64,000 nt of DNA, taken from NCBI GenBank assembly GCA_030530095.1, contig JAUMVO010000004.1, forward strand, positions 1 to 64,000, in the 5' to 3' direction. How positions within the stretch are numbered: the stretch's first letter is position 1; each line of letters starts with the position of its first letter. The DNA comes from Clostridiaceae bacterium (lineage in GTDB: Bacteria; Bacillota; Clostridia; Oscillospirales; Acutalibacteraceae). The notes beneath the pieces are model-generated. The model made no database searches and had not been told where the DNA came from. It saw nothing but the letters and a program-made list of their open reading frames with translations. The translations under genes and the position numbers were made by a program. Positions 16,122-25,599 of the stretch are shown here, one piece after another.

Positions 16122-17410
16122 ACGCCAAGCTCCTTTACGACCTCGCCTACTATGCGGTTGCACTCAAAGCCGATTTTCTCGACGTCGATATACTTGTATT
16201 CGCCGTCCTTATAGAGAACCTCGCCGTCAACCATTGTAAGCACCACATCCGCCTTTGACGCTGAATAAACGAGATTGTTAAGCACGTCAAAATCGGGATA
16301 CATATTAGCTTTATTGAGATCGATTACGCAAAGGTCGGCCTTAAAGCCTTCCTTTATAAGACCGCAGTCCTCCCTACCCTGAGCGAGAGCGCCGTTGCGC
16401 GTTGCCATTTTCAGCACCTCGGCGGGAGAAACTATATCCGCCCTGCCCTGAATGCCCTTGGGAAGTATGGCAGCAAGGTACATTTCCTTAATTATATCAA
16501 GCGAATTGTTCGACGAAGCGGAATCCGTACCGATTGCAACGTTGATTCCGTTTTGCATAAGCTTATACGTATCGCAGACGCCGCTGCCGAGCTTAAGATT
16601 GCTCGCGGAACAGTGGGCAACAGAAGCGCCCTTTTCCTTGAACAGTTCAATATCTGAGTCCTCAATCCATACGCAGTGGGCAAACAGACACGGGCTGTCC
16701 ATAACGCCCGCGTCATAGAAAAGACGGGCGGGAGTTTTGCCGTACTTCTGCTTACAGTTTTCATGCTCAAGCTTGGTTTCGGACAGATGAATATGATTAA
16801 TCAGTCCCCTGCCCTTTGTATATTCACCGAATTCCTCAATAGTTTTGAGCGTATTGGTATATTCTGCGTGAAGGCACATATCGACCTTGATTCTGCCGTT
16901 TTCGGTATTGTGATACTTTTCGGCGGCGCAGATGCCCTCCTTGACTCTTTCGTTTTCAAGCAAGGGCGTGTCGTCAAAGGACACTATTGAACGGCTGTAA
17001 TTAAGCTTCGCTTTTGCGTCAATCGCCGCCTTCATAACGCCGTCGGTGAAGAAATACATATCCGAAAACGAGGTCGTACCGCAGGCAAGCATCTCGGCTA
17101 TCGATAGCATAGTGCCGTAATACGCCCGCTCGCAGTTGAGCCTGTCCTCAAACGGGAAAACCTTTTCGTTAAGCCAGCGGTCAAGCGGGAGGTTTTCCGC
17201 ATAACCGCGAAGAAGTGTCATGGGCGAATGTGTGTGGGCGTTTACAAAGCCGGGCAGAAGCACTTTCCGGCTGCCGTCGTAAGCTTCGCCGTAGTCCTTT
17301 TCGGGCTCGGTTTCGCCGATATAGTCAATGCGGTCGCTGAAAACTCCGACATACATATTGCTTTTAACCTCAAAGTTTTCGTCGATTAACGTTATGTTCT
17401 TAAAAAGCAT
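16118..17410 (-). CDS. mtaD: 5-methylthioadenosine / S-adenosylhomocysteine deaminase
   Basis: An amidohydrolase-superfamily deaminase of 430 aa. Metal and catalytic residues are visible: His59 and His61 (NAHTHSPMTLLRG), His208 and Glu211 (HIHLSETKLEH), His245 (FAHCVW) and Asp296 (GTDSASSNNSLD). The spacing and GFVNAHTHSPMTLLRG motif match MtaD-type enzymes that deaminate methylthioadenosine or S-adenosylhomocysteine to the inosine form. Being followed by a 6-oxopurine phosphorylase and mtnA argues for methylthioadenosine as the real substrate. It starts 13 bases after ppiB, with GGGGT upstream. Confidence 0.88.
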   Translation of the reverse strand: MLFKNITLIDENFEVKSNMYVGVFSDRIDYIGETEPEKDYGEAYDGSRKVLLPGFVNAHTHSPMTLLRGYAENLPLDRWLNEKVFPFEDRLNCERAYYGTMLSIAEMLACGTTSFSDMYFFTDGVMKAAIDAKAKLNYSRSIVSFDDTPLLENERVKEGICAAEKYHNTENGRIKVDMCLHAEYTNTLKTIEEFGEYTKGRGLINHIHLSETKLEHENCKQKYGKTPARLFYDAGVMDSPCLFAHCVWIEDSDIELFKEKGASVAHCSASNLKLGSGVCDTYKLMQNGINVAIGTDSASSNNSLDIIKEMYLAAILPKGIQGRADIVSPAEVLKMATRNGALAQGREDCGLIKEGFKADLCVIDLNKANMYPDFDVLNNLVYSASKADVVLTMVDGEVLYKDGEYKYIDVEKIGFECNRIVGEVVKELGV

Positions 17411-17423
17411 ATCAATACCCCGC

Positions 17424-18023
17424 TTAAACAGTTTCTATTTCAATACTTTCAATTACAACGTCATTGAGAGGCTTGTTCTGAAAGAAGTCGACCTTGACAG
17501 CCGCGATGCTGTCAACGACGTCCATACCCTCGTAAACCTGACCGAAAACGCTGTGATGGTAGTCAAGCCACGGAGTACCGCCCAGACTTTCGTAAGCTTC
17601 GATGCACTCGGTCGGGAAATACTTCTCGTCCGCCATTCTCAGCTGGTCAAGCATATCGTCGGAAACACTCTTTGCCTGAACGATAAAAAACTGGCTGCCG
17701 TTTGTGTCGGGTCCCGCGTTTGCCATTGAAAGAGCGCCGCGAAGATTGTGAAGCGAAGTGCAGAACTCGTCTGCAAAATTATCGCCCCAGATGCTCTCGC
17801 CGCCCATACCGGTTCCCGTAGGATCGCCGCCCTGAATCATAAAGTCATTGATTACACGGTGGAAGATAAGACCGTTGTAATAGCCCTCTTTGGCGTGAGT
17901 GACGAAATTCTCGACTGTTTTGGGAACGAGTTCGCCGAAAAGACGGATTTTGATTTCACCGTAGTTGGTTTTCATAATTGCTATCTGCTCGCCGGCCTGC
18001 GGCTTGTCAAGCTGATTAAACAT
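17424..18023 (-). CDS. Cyclophilin-type peptidyl-prolyl cis-trans isomerase
   Basis: The 199-aa protein has the cyclophilin core, with [22 protein letters not shown] containing the catalytic Arg, then NTNGSQFFI-like [16 protein letters not shown] and [16 protein letters not shown]. There is no signal peptide, so it acts in the cytoplasm. An insertion of about 35 residues ([19 protein letters not shown] and following) lengthens it relative to minimal bacterial PpiB. It lies 11 bases after the ABC permease and 13 bases before mtaD, probably on one long transcript. AAGGGGTG precedes the ATG. Confidence 0.92.
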   Translation of the reverse strand: MFNQLDKPQAGEQIAIMKTNYGEIKIRLFGELVPKTVENFVTHAKEGYYNGLIFHRVINDFMIQGGDPTGTGMGGESIWGDNFADEFCTSLHNLRGALSMANAGPDTNGSQFFIVQAKSVSDDMLDQLRMADEKYFPTECIEAYESLGGTPWLDYHHSVFGQVYEGMDVVDSIAAVKVDFFQNKPLNDVVIESIEIETV

Positions 18024-18034
18024 GTTTACACCCC

Positions 18035-21000
18035 TTATTCATTACTCTTTGTGGATTCTATCATATCAATCTTCTTAAGCTTGAAGGACATTAAGAAGTT
18101 TACTATTGCCGAGAACACGGCAGTCAGCGCGATACTGATTAAAAAGCTGTACCACTTTATCTGCTTGCCGAACATCATAGTATCGGTTTCAACGGATTTC
18201 ATTACAAAGAAATGAAGCACGATACCCAGCGCGATACCGATTAAAATGCCGATAAACATCATTATCGTGTTCTCTCTGAACACGTATTTTTCGACCTCAT
18301 CGGGACGGTAACCGAGCACCTTGAGCGTTGCAAGCTCGCGCCTGCGCTCGGTAATGTTGATGTTGTTGAGATTATACAGTACAACAAACGCAAGCAGCGC
18401 CGCAGAGCCTATCATCATAAAGACTATTATCATAAGTCTGCTCGTGGTCTCGCTGACCTTCTGTGCGGTGATGCTGTTCATTGTAACCGAGGTAACTTCG
18501 TTGTTTTCAAGTATCTTTGCAGCGAGCGCTGCGTCATCGGCTGCATTGGTTCTGATAAGCAGCGTGTTAAGGTTCGGTATCTCGCCGAAAAGGTTACGGT
18601 AAACCGCAGGCGTCATATAGACGTAGTGATAGAGATAATTCTCAACGATGCCCGAAATCTTAACCGTTGCGCTCTCGGTCGCGTTTTCGGAGGTTTTGAA
18701 GCTTATCGAGTCGCCGACGGAAGCGCCGAGCATATTCGCAAGCTTCTCGGTAATAACGATACTGTCGTCTGTGGGCAGGTATTCGTCGTGTCCTATTCTG
18801 GACTGAAGCGTAATATAGTCGGCCATAGGCTCAACGCTCTGAGGTACTATCAGATAAACATCCTGCTGCTTTTCGCCGTTAAGCGCAAGATACGGCTTAC
18901 GGCAAATCTGAAGGTAGTCGGTTACGCCTTCTACTGTCTGCAGGTTTGCAAGCAGATGGCGTCTCTGCGTTCTGGTAATATTCTCGTTGATTGTGACTGT
19001 GCCCTGATAGTTCCAGATTTTTGAGAACTGATTGTTAGTCATTGACGAAACAGAGTCGCGTATTCCAAAGCCGACAAGCAGCAGAGCCACGCATCCCGCA
19101 ACGCCGAAGACGGTCATAAACAGACGCTTCTTGTATCTGACGAGATTTCTCAGCGCCGCCTTCTGCGAGAAGCTGAGCCGCATCCAGAACCACTCGTGCT
19201 TTTCAAGGCCTATCTTTTTGCCTACGGTCGGTGCCTGCTCTCTCATGAGCTCGGCGGGAACCTCTTTAAGACTTCTGCGGCTTGCAAGATATGCCGCGCC
19301 CGTAGTGCAGACGAGTGAAATAACAACCGCAATTACCGCGTAGGGTATATTTACGGGCACTATAATCCTGGTTAAGTTCATATATACTATTTTGTACGTC
19401 TGAACTACCGTAGAGGGTATAAGCGCCTCGCCGACGACCGCGCCGACGATACCGCCGATAAGCGTAGCCAAAAGAGCGTACAGAATATATTTTCCGGTTA
19501 TTGTCTTTTTGTTGTAACCGAGAGCCTTGAACGTGCCGATAAGCAGTCTCTGCTCCTCGACCATTCTCGTCATGGTCGTAAGACTGACAAGAGCGGCAAC
19601 GAGGAAGAAGATAATCGGGAACACCGCGCCGATTGCGCTGATACCCTCTGCGTCGTTGTCAAACGAGGCGTAGGTGTCAACTATTTCCCTGCCCGTAACG
19701 TACCAGGTGGGAACGGGAGTGCTCTCAATTCTTTGCTTATAACTGTCAAGCTTCGCCTGCGCATCGTTGAGTTCCTCAACGACATCGCTCTTGGAAAGCT
19801 CGTATTCTTCCTTCGCCTTGTCAAGCGCCGCCTGCTTGGTATTAAGCTCATGCTGAGCCTGCTTGATATTCTTCTCGCCGTCGGCAAGCTTCTGCCTGGC
19901 GTCTGCAATCGCTTCGGGACTGCCCTCAAGTATAAGCTGTGCGTTATCAATTCGCCTGTTTGCCTGATCGATGGCAAGTTTGATGGCGTCAAGCTGTGAT
20001 TTATAGAACTGCCCCGTAGCCTTCCAGCTGTAAATCGAGAAGGCAGCATCGGCATATTCGTCTGCAGACATTTTAGAGGCGTTCTGACGAAGCTCCTCCT
20101 CCATCTTGGCAATAATTTCCTGGTTGTTCTGCAGCTGCTTGGAGGTAGTGTTATAAAGCGCCTCCTGCTCAGCGAGAGTTTTTCTCGCCTCCTCAAGCTG
20201 CTGCTTACTGTTGGGTATATTTTCCTCTCTGGTGTCGAGAAGCTCCTTGGCATCCTCAACCTCCTGCTGATAACCGTCAAGCTCCGACTGCACAATATCG
20301 AGCGCAGACTGTGAATCGGACAAGGTCTGATAAGCCTGCTCGAACTGATCCATAGCGCGCTTTTTCTGAGTTTCAAAGCGCGCCTGAGCGGTGCTGATAA
20401 GCTCAACCGACTCGGTCTTGAACTCGTCATATCTTACAAGACAGCGTGTTTCGGCTATCGAGCTGATATTATTCTTTGCATTATCAACAAGCTTATCGTA
20501 CTTCGACGAAAAGCAGTTGAGCGCGTCGGTACCGTTAACCTTTACAAAAGCCTTGGTATAAGCCTTAAGGGTGAAGGCCTCCTTAGGAATTATAAGAAAA
20601 GCGTCAACTATACCGTTGCCTATATCGGTATTGCCGCGGTCGTCGCTCAGATAATAGGCGGTCGAGCCTATGCCGACTATTGTATATGTGTCGGTTGCGA
20701 GCGTATCGGTCAGTTCGTCGGAATTGCCCGAAATGAGCGTTATTTTATCGCCGAGCTGATGTCCCGTCTTTTCGAGGAACTGAGCGTCGGCAATGCACTC
20801 GTCATAGCTTACGGGGAATCGGCCCTCGGAAACCTTGACAAGATTTATTCTGTCGGTAAGCGAGAGCACCGCCGTAACAACCTGAGCACCGTTTGACGGG
20901 CAGAGGAATTCGGCGCTGTATGCGCCCTCAGCGTCCTGAACGTCGCCGATTTTTGAAATTTCGGAAATATCTCTGTCGGTTATGCCGAGAGTGCCGGCGA

Positions 21001-21184
21001 CACAGACGTCCATAAAATTCTGGCCGTCATATGTGGCGTCAGCCGAGGCCCTCATTGCAGGTGCGGTCGAAAGTATGCCCGCAAAAAACGCAACGCCGAG
21101 AGCAACTATTAAAAGAATCGAAAGGAATCTTGTAAAGCTTCGTATGATTTCCCGACGGAAATCTTTTCTCATCGATTTAGTCAT
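18035..21184 (-). CDS. ABC transporter permease, FtsX/MacB-like with long extracellular coiled coil
   Basis: The 1049-aa protein has an N-terminal membrane segment ([22 protein letters not shown], about 16-37), then a large outside region. Residues about 270-490 are rich in Gln, Glu, Ala and Leu heptads and look like a long coiled-coil hairpin. Two FtsX-type permease domains follow (about 515-650 and 925-1045, the latter with [30 protein letters not shown]). This architecture belongs to exporters or mechanotransmitting ABC systems and not to nutrient importers. Its ATPase is encoded 12 bases upstream. The cargo is unknown. Confidence 0.85.
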   Translation of the reverse strand: MTKSMRKDFRREIIRSFTRFLSILLIVALGVAFFAGILSTAPAMRASADATYDGQNFMDVCVAGTLGITDRDISEISKIGDVQDAEGAYSAEFLCPSNGAQVVTAVLSLTDRINLVKVSEGRFPVSYDECIADAQFLEKTGHQLGDKITLISGNSDELTDTLATDTYTIVGIGSTAYYLSDDRGNTDIGNGIVDAFLIIPKEAFTLKAYTKAFVKVNGTDALNCFSSKYDKLVDNAKNNISSIAETRCLVRYDEFKTESVELISTAQARFETQKKRAMDQFEQAYQTLSDSQSALDIVQSELDGYQQEVEDAKELLDTREENIPNSKQQLEEARKTLAEQEALYNTTSKQLQNNQEIIAKMEEELRQNASKMSADEYADAAFSIYSWKATGQFYKSQLDAIKLAIDQANRRIDNAQLILEGSPEAIADARQKLADGEKNIKQAQHELNTKQAALDKAKEEYELSKSDVVEELNDAQAKLDSYKQRIESTPVPTWYVTGREIVDTYASFDNDAEGISAIGAVFPIIFFLVAALVSLTTMTRMVEEQRLLIGTFKALGYNKKTITGKYILYALLATLIGGIVGAVVGEALIPSTVVQTYKIVYMNLTRIIVPVNIPYAVIAVVISLVCTTGAAYLASRRSLKEVPAELMREQAPTVGKKIGLEKHEWFWMRLSFSQKAALRNLVRYKKRLFMTVFGVAGCVALLLVGFGIRDSVSSMTNNQFSKIWNYQGTVTINENITRTQRRHLLANLQTVEGVTDYLQICRKPYLALNGEKQQDVYLIVPQSVEPMADYITLQSRIGHDEYLPTDDSIVITEKLANMLGASVGDSISFKTSENATESATVKISGIVENYLYHYVYMTPAVYRNLFGEIPNLNTLLIRTNAADDAALAAKILENNEVTSVTMNSITAQKVSETTSRLMIIVFMMIGSAALLAFVVLYNLNNINITERRRELATLKVLGYRPDEVEKYVFRENTIMMFIGILIGIALGIVLHFFVMKSVETDTMMFGKQIKWYSFLISIALTAVFSAIVNFLMSFKLKKIDMIESTKSNE

Positions 21185-21196
21185 TAAATACTGTCC

Positions 21197-21898
21197 TTAC
21201 CATTCAATGTATTCTACCGGCGTGGGTTTCTCGTTAAGCAGAAGCTTGTCAACTCTGCCGTTTTTAACCTTGATAACCTTGTCCGCCATCGGAGCGAGCG
21301 CCGTGTTGTGCGTGATTACGATTACCGTTACGCCCTTTTCGCGGCAAGTGTCCTGAAGAAGCTTGAGTATTGACTTGCCCGTGATATAGTCAAGAGCGCC
21401 CGTCGGCTCGTCGCACAGCAGAAGCTTCGGATTCTTGGCAAGCGCTCTGGCTATCGCAACTCTCTGCTGCTCGCCGCCCGAAAGCTGCGACGGGAAGCTG
21501 TCAAGCCTGTTGGAAAGTCCGACCTCCTTGAGCACGTCTGCGGCGTCCATCGGATTTTTGGCAAGCTGGGTTGAAAGTTCGACGTTTTCAAGCGCCGTAA
21601 GATTGCCGACAAGATTATAGAACTGAAAAACAAAGCCTACGTCGTCGCGTCTGTATGAGGTCAGCTGAGTTTCGTTATATTTTGTAATATCAACGTTGTC
21701 AACGTAAATGCTGCCCGACGTCGCAGTGTCCATACCGCCTAAGATATTGAGTATGGTTGTCTTGCCCGCGCCGCTGGGACCGACGATAACGACGAATTCG
21801 CCCTTGTCGATACCGAAGCCGATTTCGTCAACCGCCTTGAGCTCAATTTCGCCCGTTTTATAGGTTTTGGTTACATTACGAACCTCAATAAATGCCAT
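21197..21898 (-). CDS. ABC transporter ATP-binding protein, LolD/MacB type
   Basis: The 233-aa ATPase has Walker [10 protein letters not shown] (about 40-48), Q-loop [18 protein letters not shown], signature [14 protein letters not shown] and Walker [13 protein letters not shown], followed by the His-loop VIVITHN. The family pairs with FtsX-like permeases, and the permease gene follows directly. It is the first gene of a probable ATPase-permease-cyclophilin-mtaD-punA-mtnA transcript. TAAGGGGAG precedes the ATG. I could not find a strong consensus promoter in the 155-base gap upstream. Confidence 0.93.
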   Translation of the reverse strand: MAFIEVRNVTKTYKTGEIELKAVDEIGFGIDKGEFVVIVGPSGAGKTTILNILGGMDTATSGSIYVDNVDITKYNETQLTSYRRDDVGFVFQFYNLVGNLTALENVELSTQLAKNPMDAADVLKEVGLSNRLDSFPSQLSGGEQQRVAIARALAKNPKLLLCDEPTGALDYITGKSILKLLQDTCREKGVTVIVITHNTALAPMADKVIKVKNGRVDKLLLNEKPTPVEYIEW

Positions 21899-22014
21899 AA
21901 GGTCAGTACTCCCCTTATAATATAATTACACGTTGTCTATTCTATCACAAAACAATTCAAATTGCTATATAAAATGTAATATTTCAAAATATATTAACAA
22001 TTTATAATAGACAT

Positions 22015-22042
22015 AAAAAAGCACCGTTTTCACGGTGCTTTA
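22015..22042 (-). terminator. Intrinsic terminator of the surface protein gene
   Basis: Stem 22019-22026 with 22033-22040 (AAGCACCG/CGGTGCTT) followed on the minus strand by a T run (rc of 22013-22020). It lies 13 bases after the stop codon. Confidence 0.85.
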
Positions 22043-22055
22043 ATTACTGTTTTAA

Positions 22056-22979
22056 TTATTCCTCAGTCTTCTTTCTGGTGAGGACGAAGGCTGCGCCGGC
22101 AAGTAATGCAACCGCCGCAACTGCGGGTATTGCATAATCGCCTGTGGGCGGGATATCAGCGGGCGTTGTATTGCCGCCGTTGCCGTTTCCGCCATTGCCG
22201 TTACCGCCGTTGTTGTCGTCACCGCCGCCGCTTCTCAGCAGGTTTGCAAGTGCGCTCGTCATAGTGGCGATTGCGTCGCCGAAGCCTCTGAACAGTGCGG
22301 AGAGGTCGGCAGGTGTATAACCCTCAAAGAACTTCTCAATCGAGCTGGTATTGGCTTCTTCCGAGTCGAGAGAATCAAGAAGAGCCTGAACCTGATCGGC
22401 TGAAATCTTGCCGTCCTTCTTTAACTTATCAATTATATACTTGGCATCGGTCTTGTTGATAATACCGTTACCGAGAAGGGTAAGCATAACATCCTTAAGC
22501 TGATCGAAGGGAAGATTGGAAAGGATTGAATAAATAGTATCGATATTATCGTTAAGCGGTTCTGTTTCTTCGGGCTCTGTTTCCGAAGGTGTAGTTGTCT
22601 CCTCGGGATTTATCTTATCCTTTATGGCCTTGGTAATCTCGCTGACAAGCATATTTGCATTGGTGTCCGAGAAGCCGACGTCAGCCTTTACGGCTGCGAC
22701 TGCAGCGGCGACGGCAGTCTTGATAGAACTCTCGTCCGCCTCATAGGCCTCCTTATAAGAATCAATGTCAGAAATGCCGTTGACAACGCTCTTACCGATC
22801 TGGATGCGTCCGCTTATGCTTGAAACGTCCATTCCCTGATCAATCGCGTCAAGAACAAGGCCTGCAATTTCAACCTGCTTTTCGTCCGTCAGCGCATCAA
22901 CATTCTCACCTGCGAACGCGGGAACGCACATTACAAACAGCAATGAAATTGCAACAAAAACAGCCAAAACCTTTTTCAT
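22056..22979 (-). CDS. Secreted surface protein with PPTGD-type C-terminal anchor
   Basis: The 307-aa protein has a signal peptide (MKKVLAVFVAISLLFVMCVPAFA, cut after Ala23), a helical region, a Thr/Glu/Pro linker (about 125-142), a second helical region, and a Gly/Asn-rich spacer (about 250-272). The end is a sorting-signal-like tail: IPPTGDYAI, a hydrophobic segment and RKKTEE. The PPTGD motif resembles LPxTG-like signals found in clostridial surface proteins; whether a sortase recognises it is unknown. No enzymatic motif is visible. It has an ideal SigA promoter and its own terminator, so it is probably well expressed alone. Confidence 0.75.
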   Translation of the reverse strand: MKKVLAVFVAISLLFVMCVPAFAGENVDALTDEKQVEIAGLVLDAIDQGMDVSSISGRIQIGKSVVNGISDIDSYKEAYEADESSIKTAVAAAVAAVKADVGFSDTNANMLVSEITKAIKDKINPEETTTPSETEPEETEPLNDNIDTIYSILSNLPFDQLKDVMLTLLGNGIINKTDAKYIIDKLKKDGKISADQVQALLDSLDSEEANTSSIEKFFEGYTPADLSALFRGFGDAIATMTSALANLLRSGGGDDNNGGNGNGGNGNGGNTTPADIPPTGDYAIPAVAAVALLAGAAFVLTRKKTEE

Positions 22980-23042
22980 GATCTTGTAATTTCCCTTCCT
23001 AATATCGATAATTGGGCATAGTTATATTAATATACATTTCAA

Positions 23043-23071
23043 ATTATATCAGCCTGAGGTCAATATGTCAA
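23043..23071 (-). promoter_or_regulatory. Consensus promoter of the surface protein gene
   Basis: TTGACA (23066-23071), 17-base spacer, TATAAT (23043-23048) on the minus strand: a perfect SigA consensus. The leader is about 57 bases and contains AGGAAGGG before the ATG. Confidence 0.85.
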
Positions 23072-23166
23072 CAAAAAGCTTTCTATTTTTCAAAAAAGTT
23101 TTGGTAATTTTATTATAAAAGCCGTCAATACTAAGGCTGTAAACACATTTACGGAGGTGAAAATCA

Positions 23167-23346
23167 GTGAAAAACAGGAAAAGAAAGCTCTCTGACAGAG
23201 CTCTTGGCAAAATCAACCGCAAATCCGAAGAATTCGGTAAAATCTGGGACGGCGAAGACGAAAAGCAGGAGGACGAATTCTCAACTCACAGCGAGGACAC
23301 TTTGCATTCGGATAAGCAGATTAACAAGAATCTGGGCGAATACTAA
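23167..23346 (+). CDS. 59-aa highly charged small protein of unknown function
   Basis: A GTG start with GGAGGTG seven bases upstream (23154-23160) opens a 60-codon frame. The product begins MKNRKRKLSDRALGKINRK and ends QINKNLGEY. The N-terminal third is basic and the rest acidic (DGEDEKQEDE). It has no membrane segment or cysteine. Codon use and the strong ribosome binding site suggest a real gene. It is divergent from the surface protein gene and ends just before the rimP promoter. I do not recognise the family. Confidence 0.6.
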   Translation: MKNRKRKLSDRALGKINRKSEEFGKIWDGEDEKQEDEFSTHSEDTLHSDKQINKNLGEY

Positions 23347-23354
23347 AAAAATGC

Positions 23355-23383
23355 TTGCATTATTATAATGTATATGGTATTAT
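23355..23383 (+). promoter_or_regulatory. Promoter of the rimP-nusA-infB operon
   Basis: TTGCAT (23355-23360), 17-base spacer, TATTAT (23378-23383), about 72 bases before the rimP ATG. Confidence 0.65.
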
Positions 23384-23409
23384 ATCACAGTACGAATATG
23401 AGTCAGCTT

Positions 23410-23440
23410 GAGAGTGGGTGTCAGCCCGCTCTCTTAATTT
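23410..23440 (+). promoter_or_regulatory. Hairpin in the rimP leader, candidate attenuator
   Basis: GAGAGTGGG (23410-23418) pairs with CCCGCTCTC (23425-23433), loop TGTCAG, followed by TTAATTTTG. A similar GC-rich hairpin precedes rimP in many Firmicutes and is thought to attenuate the operon. The T tract is short here, so termination strength is uncertain. Confidence 0.5.
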
Positions 23441-23454
23441 TGTAAGGAGAGTAT

Positions 23455-23949
23455 ATGGCGGAAAAGAAAAAGAATACCGTTACTGCCGTCTGGGAGATTG
23501 CGGAGCCCATCGCAAAAGAGCTCGGTCTCGTGCTGTGGGATGTGCGTTTCCTGAAAGAAGGCGTTAACTGGTATCTGCGTATTATCATCGACCGCGAGGA
23601 CAGAGGCGTCGACATCGACGACTGCGTGAATATGAGCCATGCCATTGACGGTCCGCTCGACGAGCTCGACCCGATTGACGTCAGCTATTCGCTTCAGGTC
23701 CAGTCCCCCGGTATCGAGAGAGAACTGACCAGGGATTTTCATTTTGAAAAGAACATAGGTCAGCCCGTAATGGTGAGATTTATTCACGCCTTTGAGGGCA
23801 AGCGTGACTACAAGGGCACGCTCGTAAGCTATGACAGCGGCAACATTACAATAGAGCTTGACGATGAGAGCGGCACTATTGACTTTAATAAAAAAGAGGC
23901 TTCCTTCGTGAAGCTTGATGATTTTGGAGGTTTTGAAAAAGATGAATAA
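23455..23949 (+). CDS. rimP: Ribosome maturation factor RimP
   Basis: RimP assists 30S subunit maturation. The 164-aa protein shows the family core: LGLVLWDVRFLKEGVNWYLRIIID, DIDDCVNMSHAID and YSLQVQSPGIERELT. Length is normal. AAGGAGAG precedes the ATG. It heads the classic Firmicutes operon that continues to ribF, and its end overlaps nusA by 8 bases. Confidence 0.95.
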   Translation: MAEKKKNTVTAVWEIAEPIAKELGLVLWDVRFLKEGVNWYLRIIIDREDRGVDIDDCVNMSHAIDGPLDELDPIDVSYSLQVQSPGIERELTRDFHFEKNIGQPVMVRFIHAFEGKRDYKGTLVSYDSGNITIELDDESGTIDFNKKEASFVKLDDFGGFEKDE

Positions 23950-24991
23950 GGAATTTTTTGAAGCAGTTGCAATGATGGAAAAGGAAAAGGGCGTTCCCGC
24001 CGAGTACCTTTATGAAAAAATTGCTGCGGCTATCGTTACCGCAGTGCGCAAGGACTTCGGCGGCAAGGAGGTCGTTTCCTGCGAGATTAATCCCGAAAAG
24101 CTCGAGATGAACGTTTACCACAATCTCACGGTTGTTGAAGAGGTTGAGGATCCCGACGCAGAGATTTCACTCGAGGACGCTCAGCAGATCAAGAAAAAGT
24201 ATAAACTCGGCGATACCGTTCAGATTAAGCTGACAAAGAAGGATTTCGGCAGAATCGCCGCTCAGACCGCGAAGCACGTTATCCGTCAGGGTATCCGCGA
24301 CGCCGAGAAAAATCAGATACTCGCCGACTTCCAGTCCAAGAATCAGGAGCTTGTTACCGCGAAGGTTCAGAGAGTTGACCCGATTACGGGCAACGCCACT
24401 CTTGAAATCGGCAAGGCAGAGGCTATCCTTCCCAAGGGCGAGCAGCTTGAGAACGAGGACTTCGTCGAAGGCGAGCTTATAAAGGTATTTATAGTTGACG
24501 TCAAGGAGACAGAAAAGGGTCCGAAGGCTATGATTTCGAGAACGCATCCCGGTCTTGTAAAGCGTCTTTTCGAGATGGAGGTTCCCGAGATTTACGACGG
24601 CACGGTTATAATTGATTCCGTTTCACGTGACGCGGGCTCAAGAACGAAGCTTGCCGTTCATTCGAAGGATGAGGACGTTGACGCTATCGGCGCCTGCATA
24701 GGTCCGAGAGGTGCAAGAGTAAATAAAATCGTCGAGGTTCTCGGCGGTGAGAAGATTGACATAGTTAATTACAGCGACGATCCCGAAAAGTTCATCGCGG
24801 CGGCTCTCGCTCCCGCGGACGTACTTAAGGTTGAAATCGAAGACGCAGATAAGCATATCTGCCATGTTACGGTTCCGGATCATCAGCTTTCACTTGCAAT
24901 CGGTAACAAGGGTCAGAACGCAAGACTTGCGGCTCACCTCACCGGCTGGAAGATAGACATCAAGCCCGAAAGCGGCTTCTACGAGGGCTGA
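23942..24991 (+). CDS. nusA: Transcription termination/antitermination factor NusA
   Basis: NusA binds RNA polymerase and nascent RNA, controlling pausing, termination and antitermination. The 349-aa protein has the N-terminal polymerase-binding domain (about 1-125), an S1 domain (about 135-200), and two KH domains (CIGPRGARVNKIVEVLGGEKIDIV and LAIGNKGQNARLAAHLTGWKIDI). It stops after the KH domains and lacks the acidic repeats of E. coli NusA, as usual in Firmicutes. The ATG at 23942 follows GGAGG by 11 bases and overlaps the rimP stop; the upstream in-frame start has no family support. Confidence 0.95.
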   Translation: MNKEFFEAVAMMEKEKGVPAEYLYEKIAAAIVTAVRKDFGGKEVVSCEINPEKLEMNVYHNLTVVEEVEDPDAEISLEDAQQIKKKYKLGDTVQIKLTKKDFGRIAAQTAKHVIRQGIRDAEKNQILADFQSKNQELVTAKVQRVDPITGNATLEIGKAEAILPKGEQLENEDFVEGELIKVFIVDVKETEKGPKAMISRTHPGLVKRLFEMEVPEIYDGTVIIDSVSRDAGSRTKLAVHSKDEDVDAIGACIGPRGARVNKIVEVLGGEKIDIVNYSDDPEKFIAAALAPADVLKVEIEDADKHICHVTVPDHQLSLAIGNKGQNARLAAHLTGWKIDIKPESGFYEG

Positions 24992-25028
24992 TAACCGAAA
25001 CGATAATTAACGTTAAGGAGATGAAGTG

Positions 25029-25295
25029 ATGAAACAGAGAAAGCTACCCCTTCGCAAATGCTTAGGCTGCGGCGAGGTAAAGGATAAAAGAGAGCTTGTC
25101 AGGGTTGTTAAGAGCCCCAACGGTGAAATAAGCCTTGACCTTACCGGCAAGAAGGCAGGCAGAGGCGCTTACATCTGTGCCGACGCTTCCTGCCTTAGCA
25201 AAGCACGAAAGGCAAAGCGCATTGACCGCGCATTTGACTGTACCGTACCCGACGAGGTATATGAAGCTATGGAGCGTGAACTGAAAAATGAATGA
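25029..25295 (+). CDS. ylxR: YlxR/RnpM family RNA-binding protein
   Basis: The 88-aa protein is the YlxR (DUF448) family, reported in Bacillus to bind RNase P and modulate it (RnpM). It carries PLRKCLGCGEVKDKRELVRVV and GKKAGRGAYICADASC, the family's two hallmark motifs with conserved cysteines. The ATG at 25029 is preferred over a GTG one codon earlier because AAGGAG (25015-25020) is 8 bases away. It overlaps ylxQ by 8 bases. Confidence 0.92.
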   Translation: MKQRKLPLRKCLGCGEVKDKRELVRVVKSPNGEISLDLTGKKAGRGAYICADASCLSKARKAKRIDRAFDCTVPDEVYEAMERELKNE

Positions 25296-25596
25296 CAGAA
25301 CGCTCAATATGCTCGGTATGGCGCGCAGGGCAAACAAGGTTTCACTCGGGCACGACGCGGCGCTCGACTCGCTGAAAAAGGGCGAGGCTCAGCTTATACT
25401 GACAAGCAGCGACGCTTCCGCAAGACTGTGTGAGGAATTCAGCTCGGCGTGTCAGAACAGCACGAAGTATTTGCAGCTTAAATATACTATGAATGAAACG
25501 GGCGCGTGCATGGGCGCCAAGACTACGGCGGTGCTCAGCGTCAACGACAAAGGCTTTGCCGACAGAATACAAGAGTTACTATTGGAGGATGATTGA
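25288..25596 (+). CDS. ylxQ: L7Ae-family ribosomal/RNA-binding protein YlxQ
   Basis: The 102-aa product belongs to the L7Ae/L30e/S12e fold, which recognises kink-turn RNA. Signatures are MLGMARRANKVSLGHDAAL and AQLILTSSDASARL. The gene always sits between ylxR and infB in this operon type, as here, overlapping ylxR and ending 3 bases before infB. Its exact RNA partner is not known. Confidence 0.9.
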   Translation: MNDRTLNMLGMARRANKVSLGHDAALDSLKKGEAQLILTSSDASARLCEEFSSACQNSTKYLQLKYTMNETGACMGAKTTAVLSVNDKGFADRIQELLLEDD

Positions 25597-25599
25597 TAC

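Noticed and set aside
23088-23116. Promoter for the 59-aa protein (TTTCAA, TATTAT)
   Set aside because: The -35 matches the consensus poorly, so it is not listed; the true start of this transcript is unknown.
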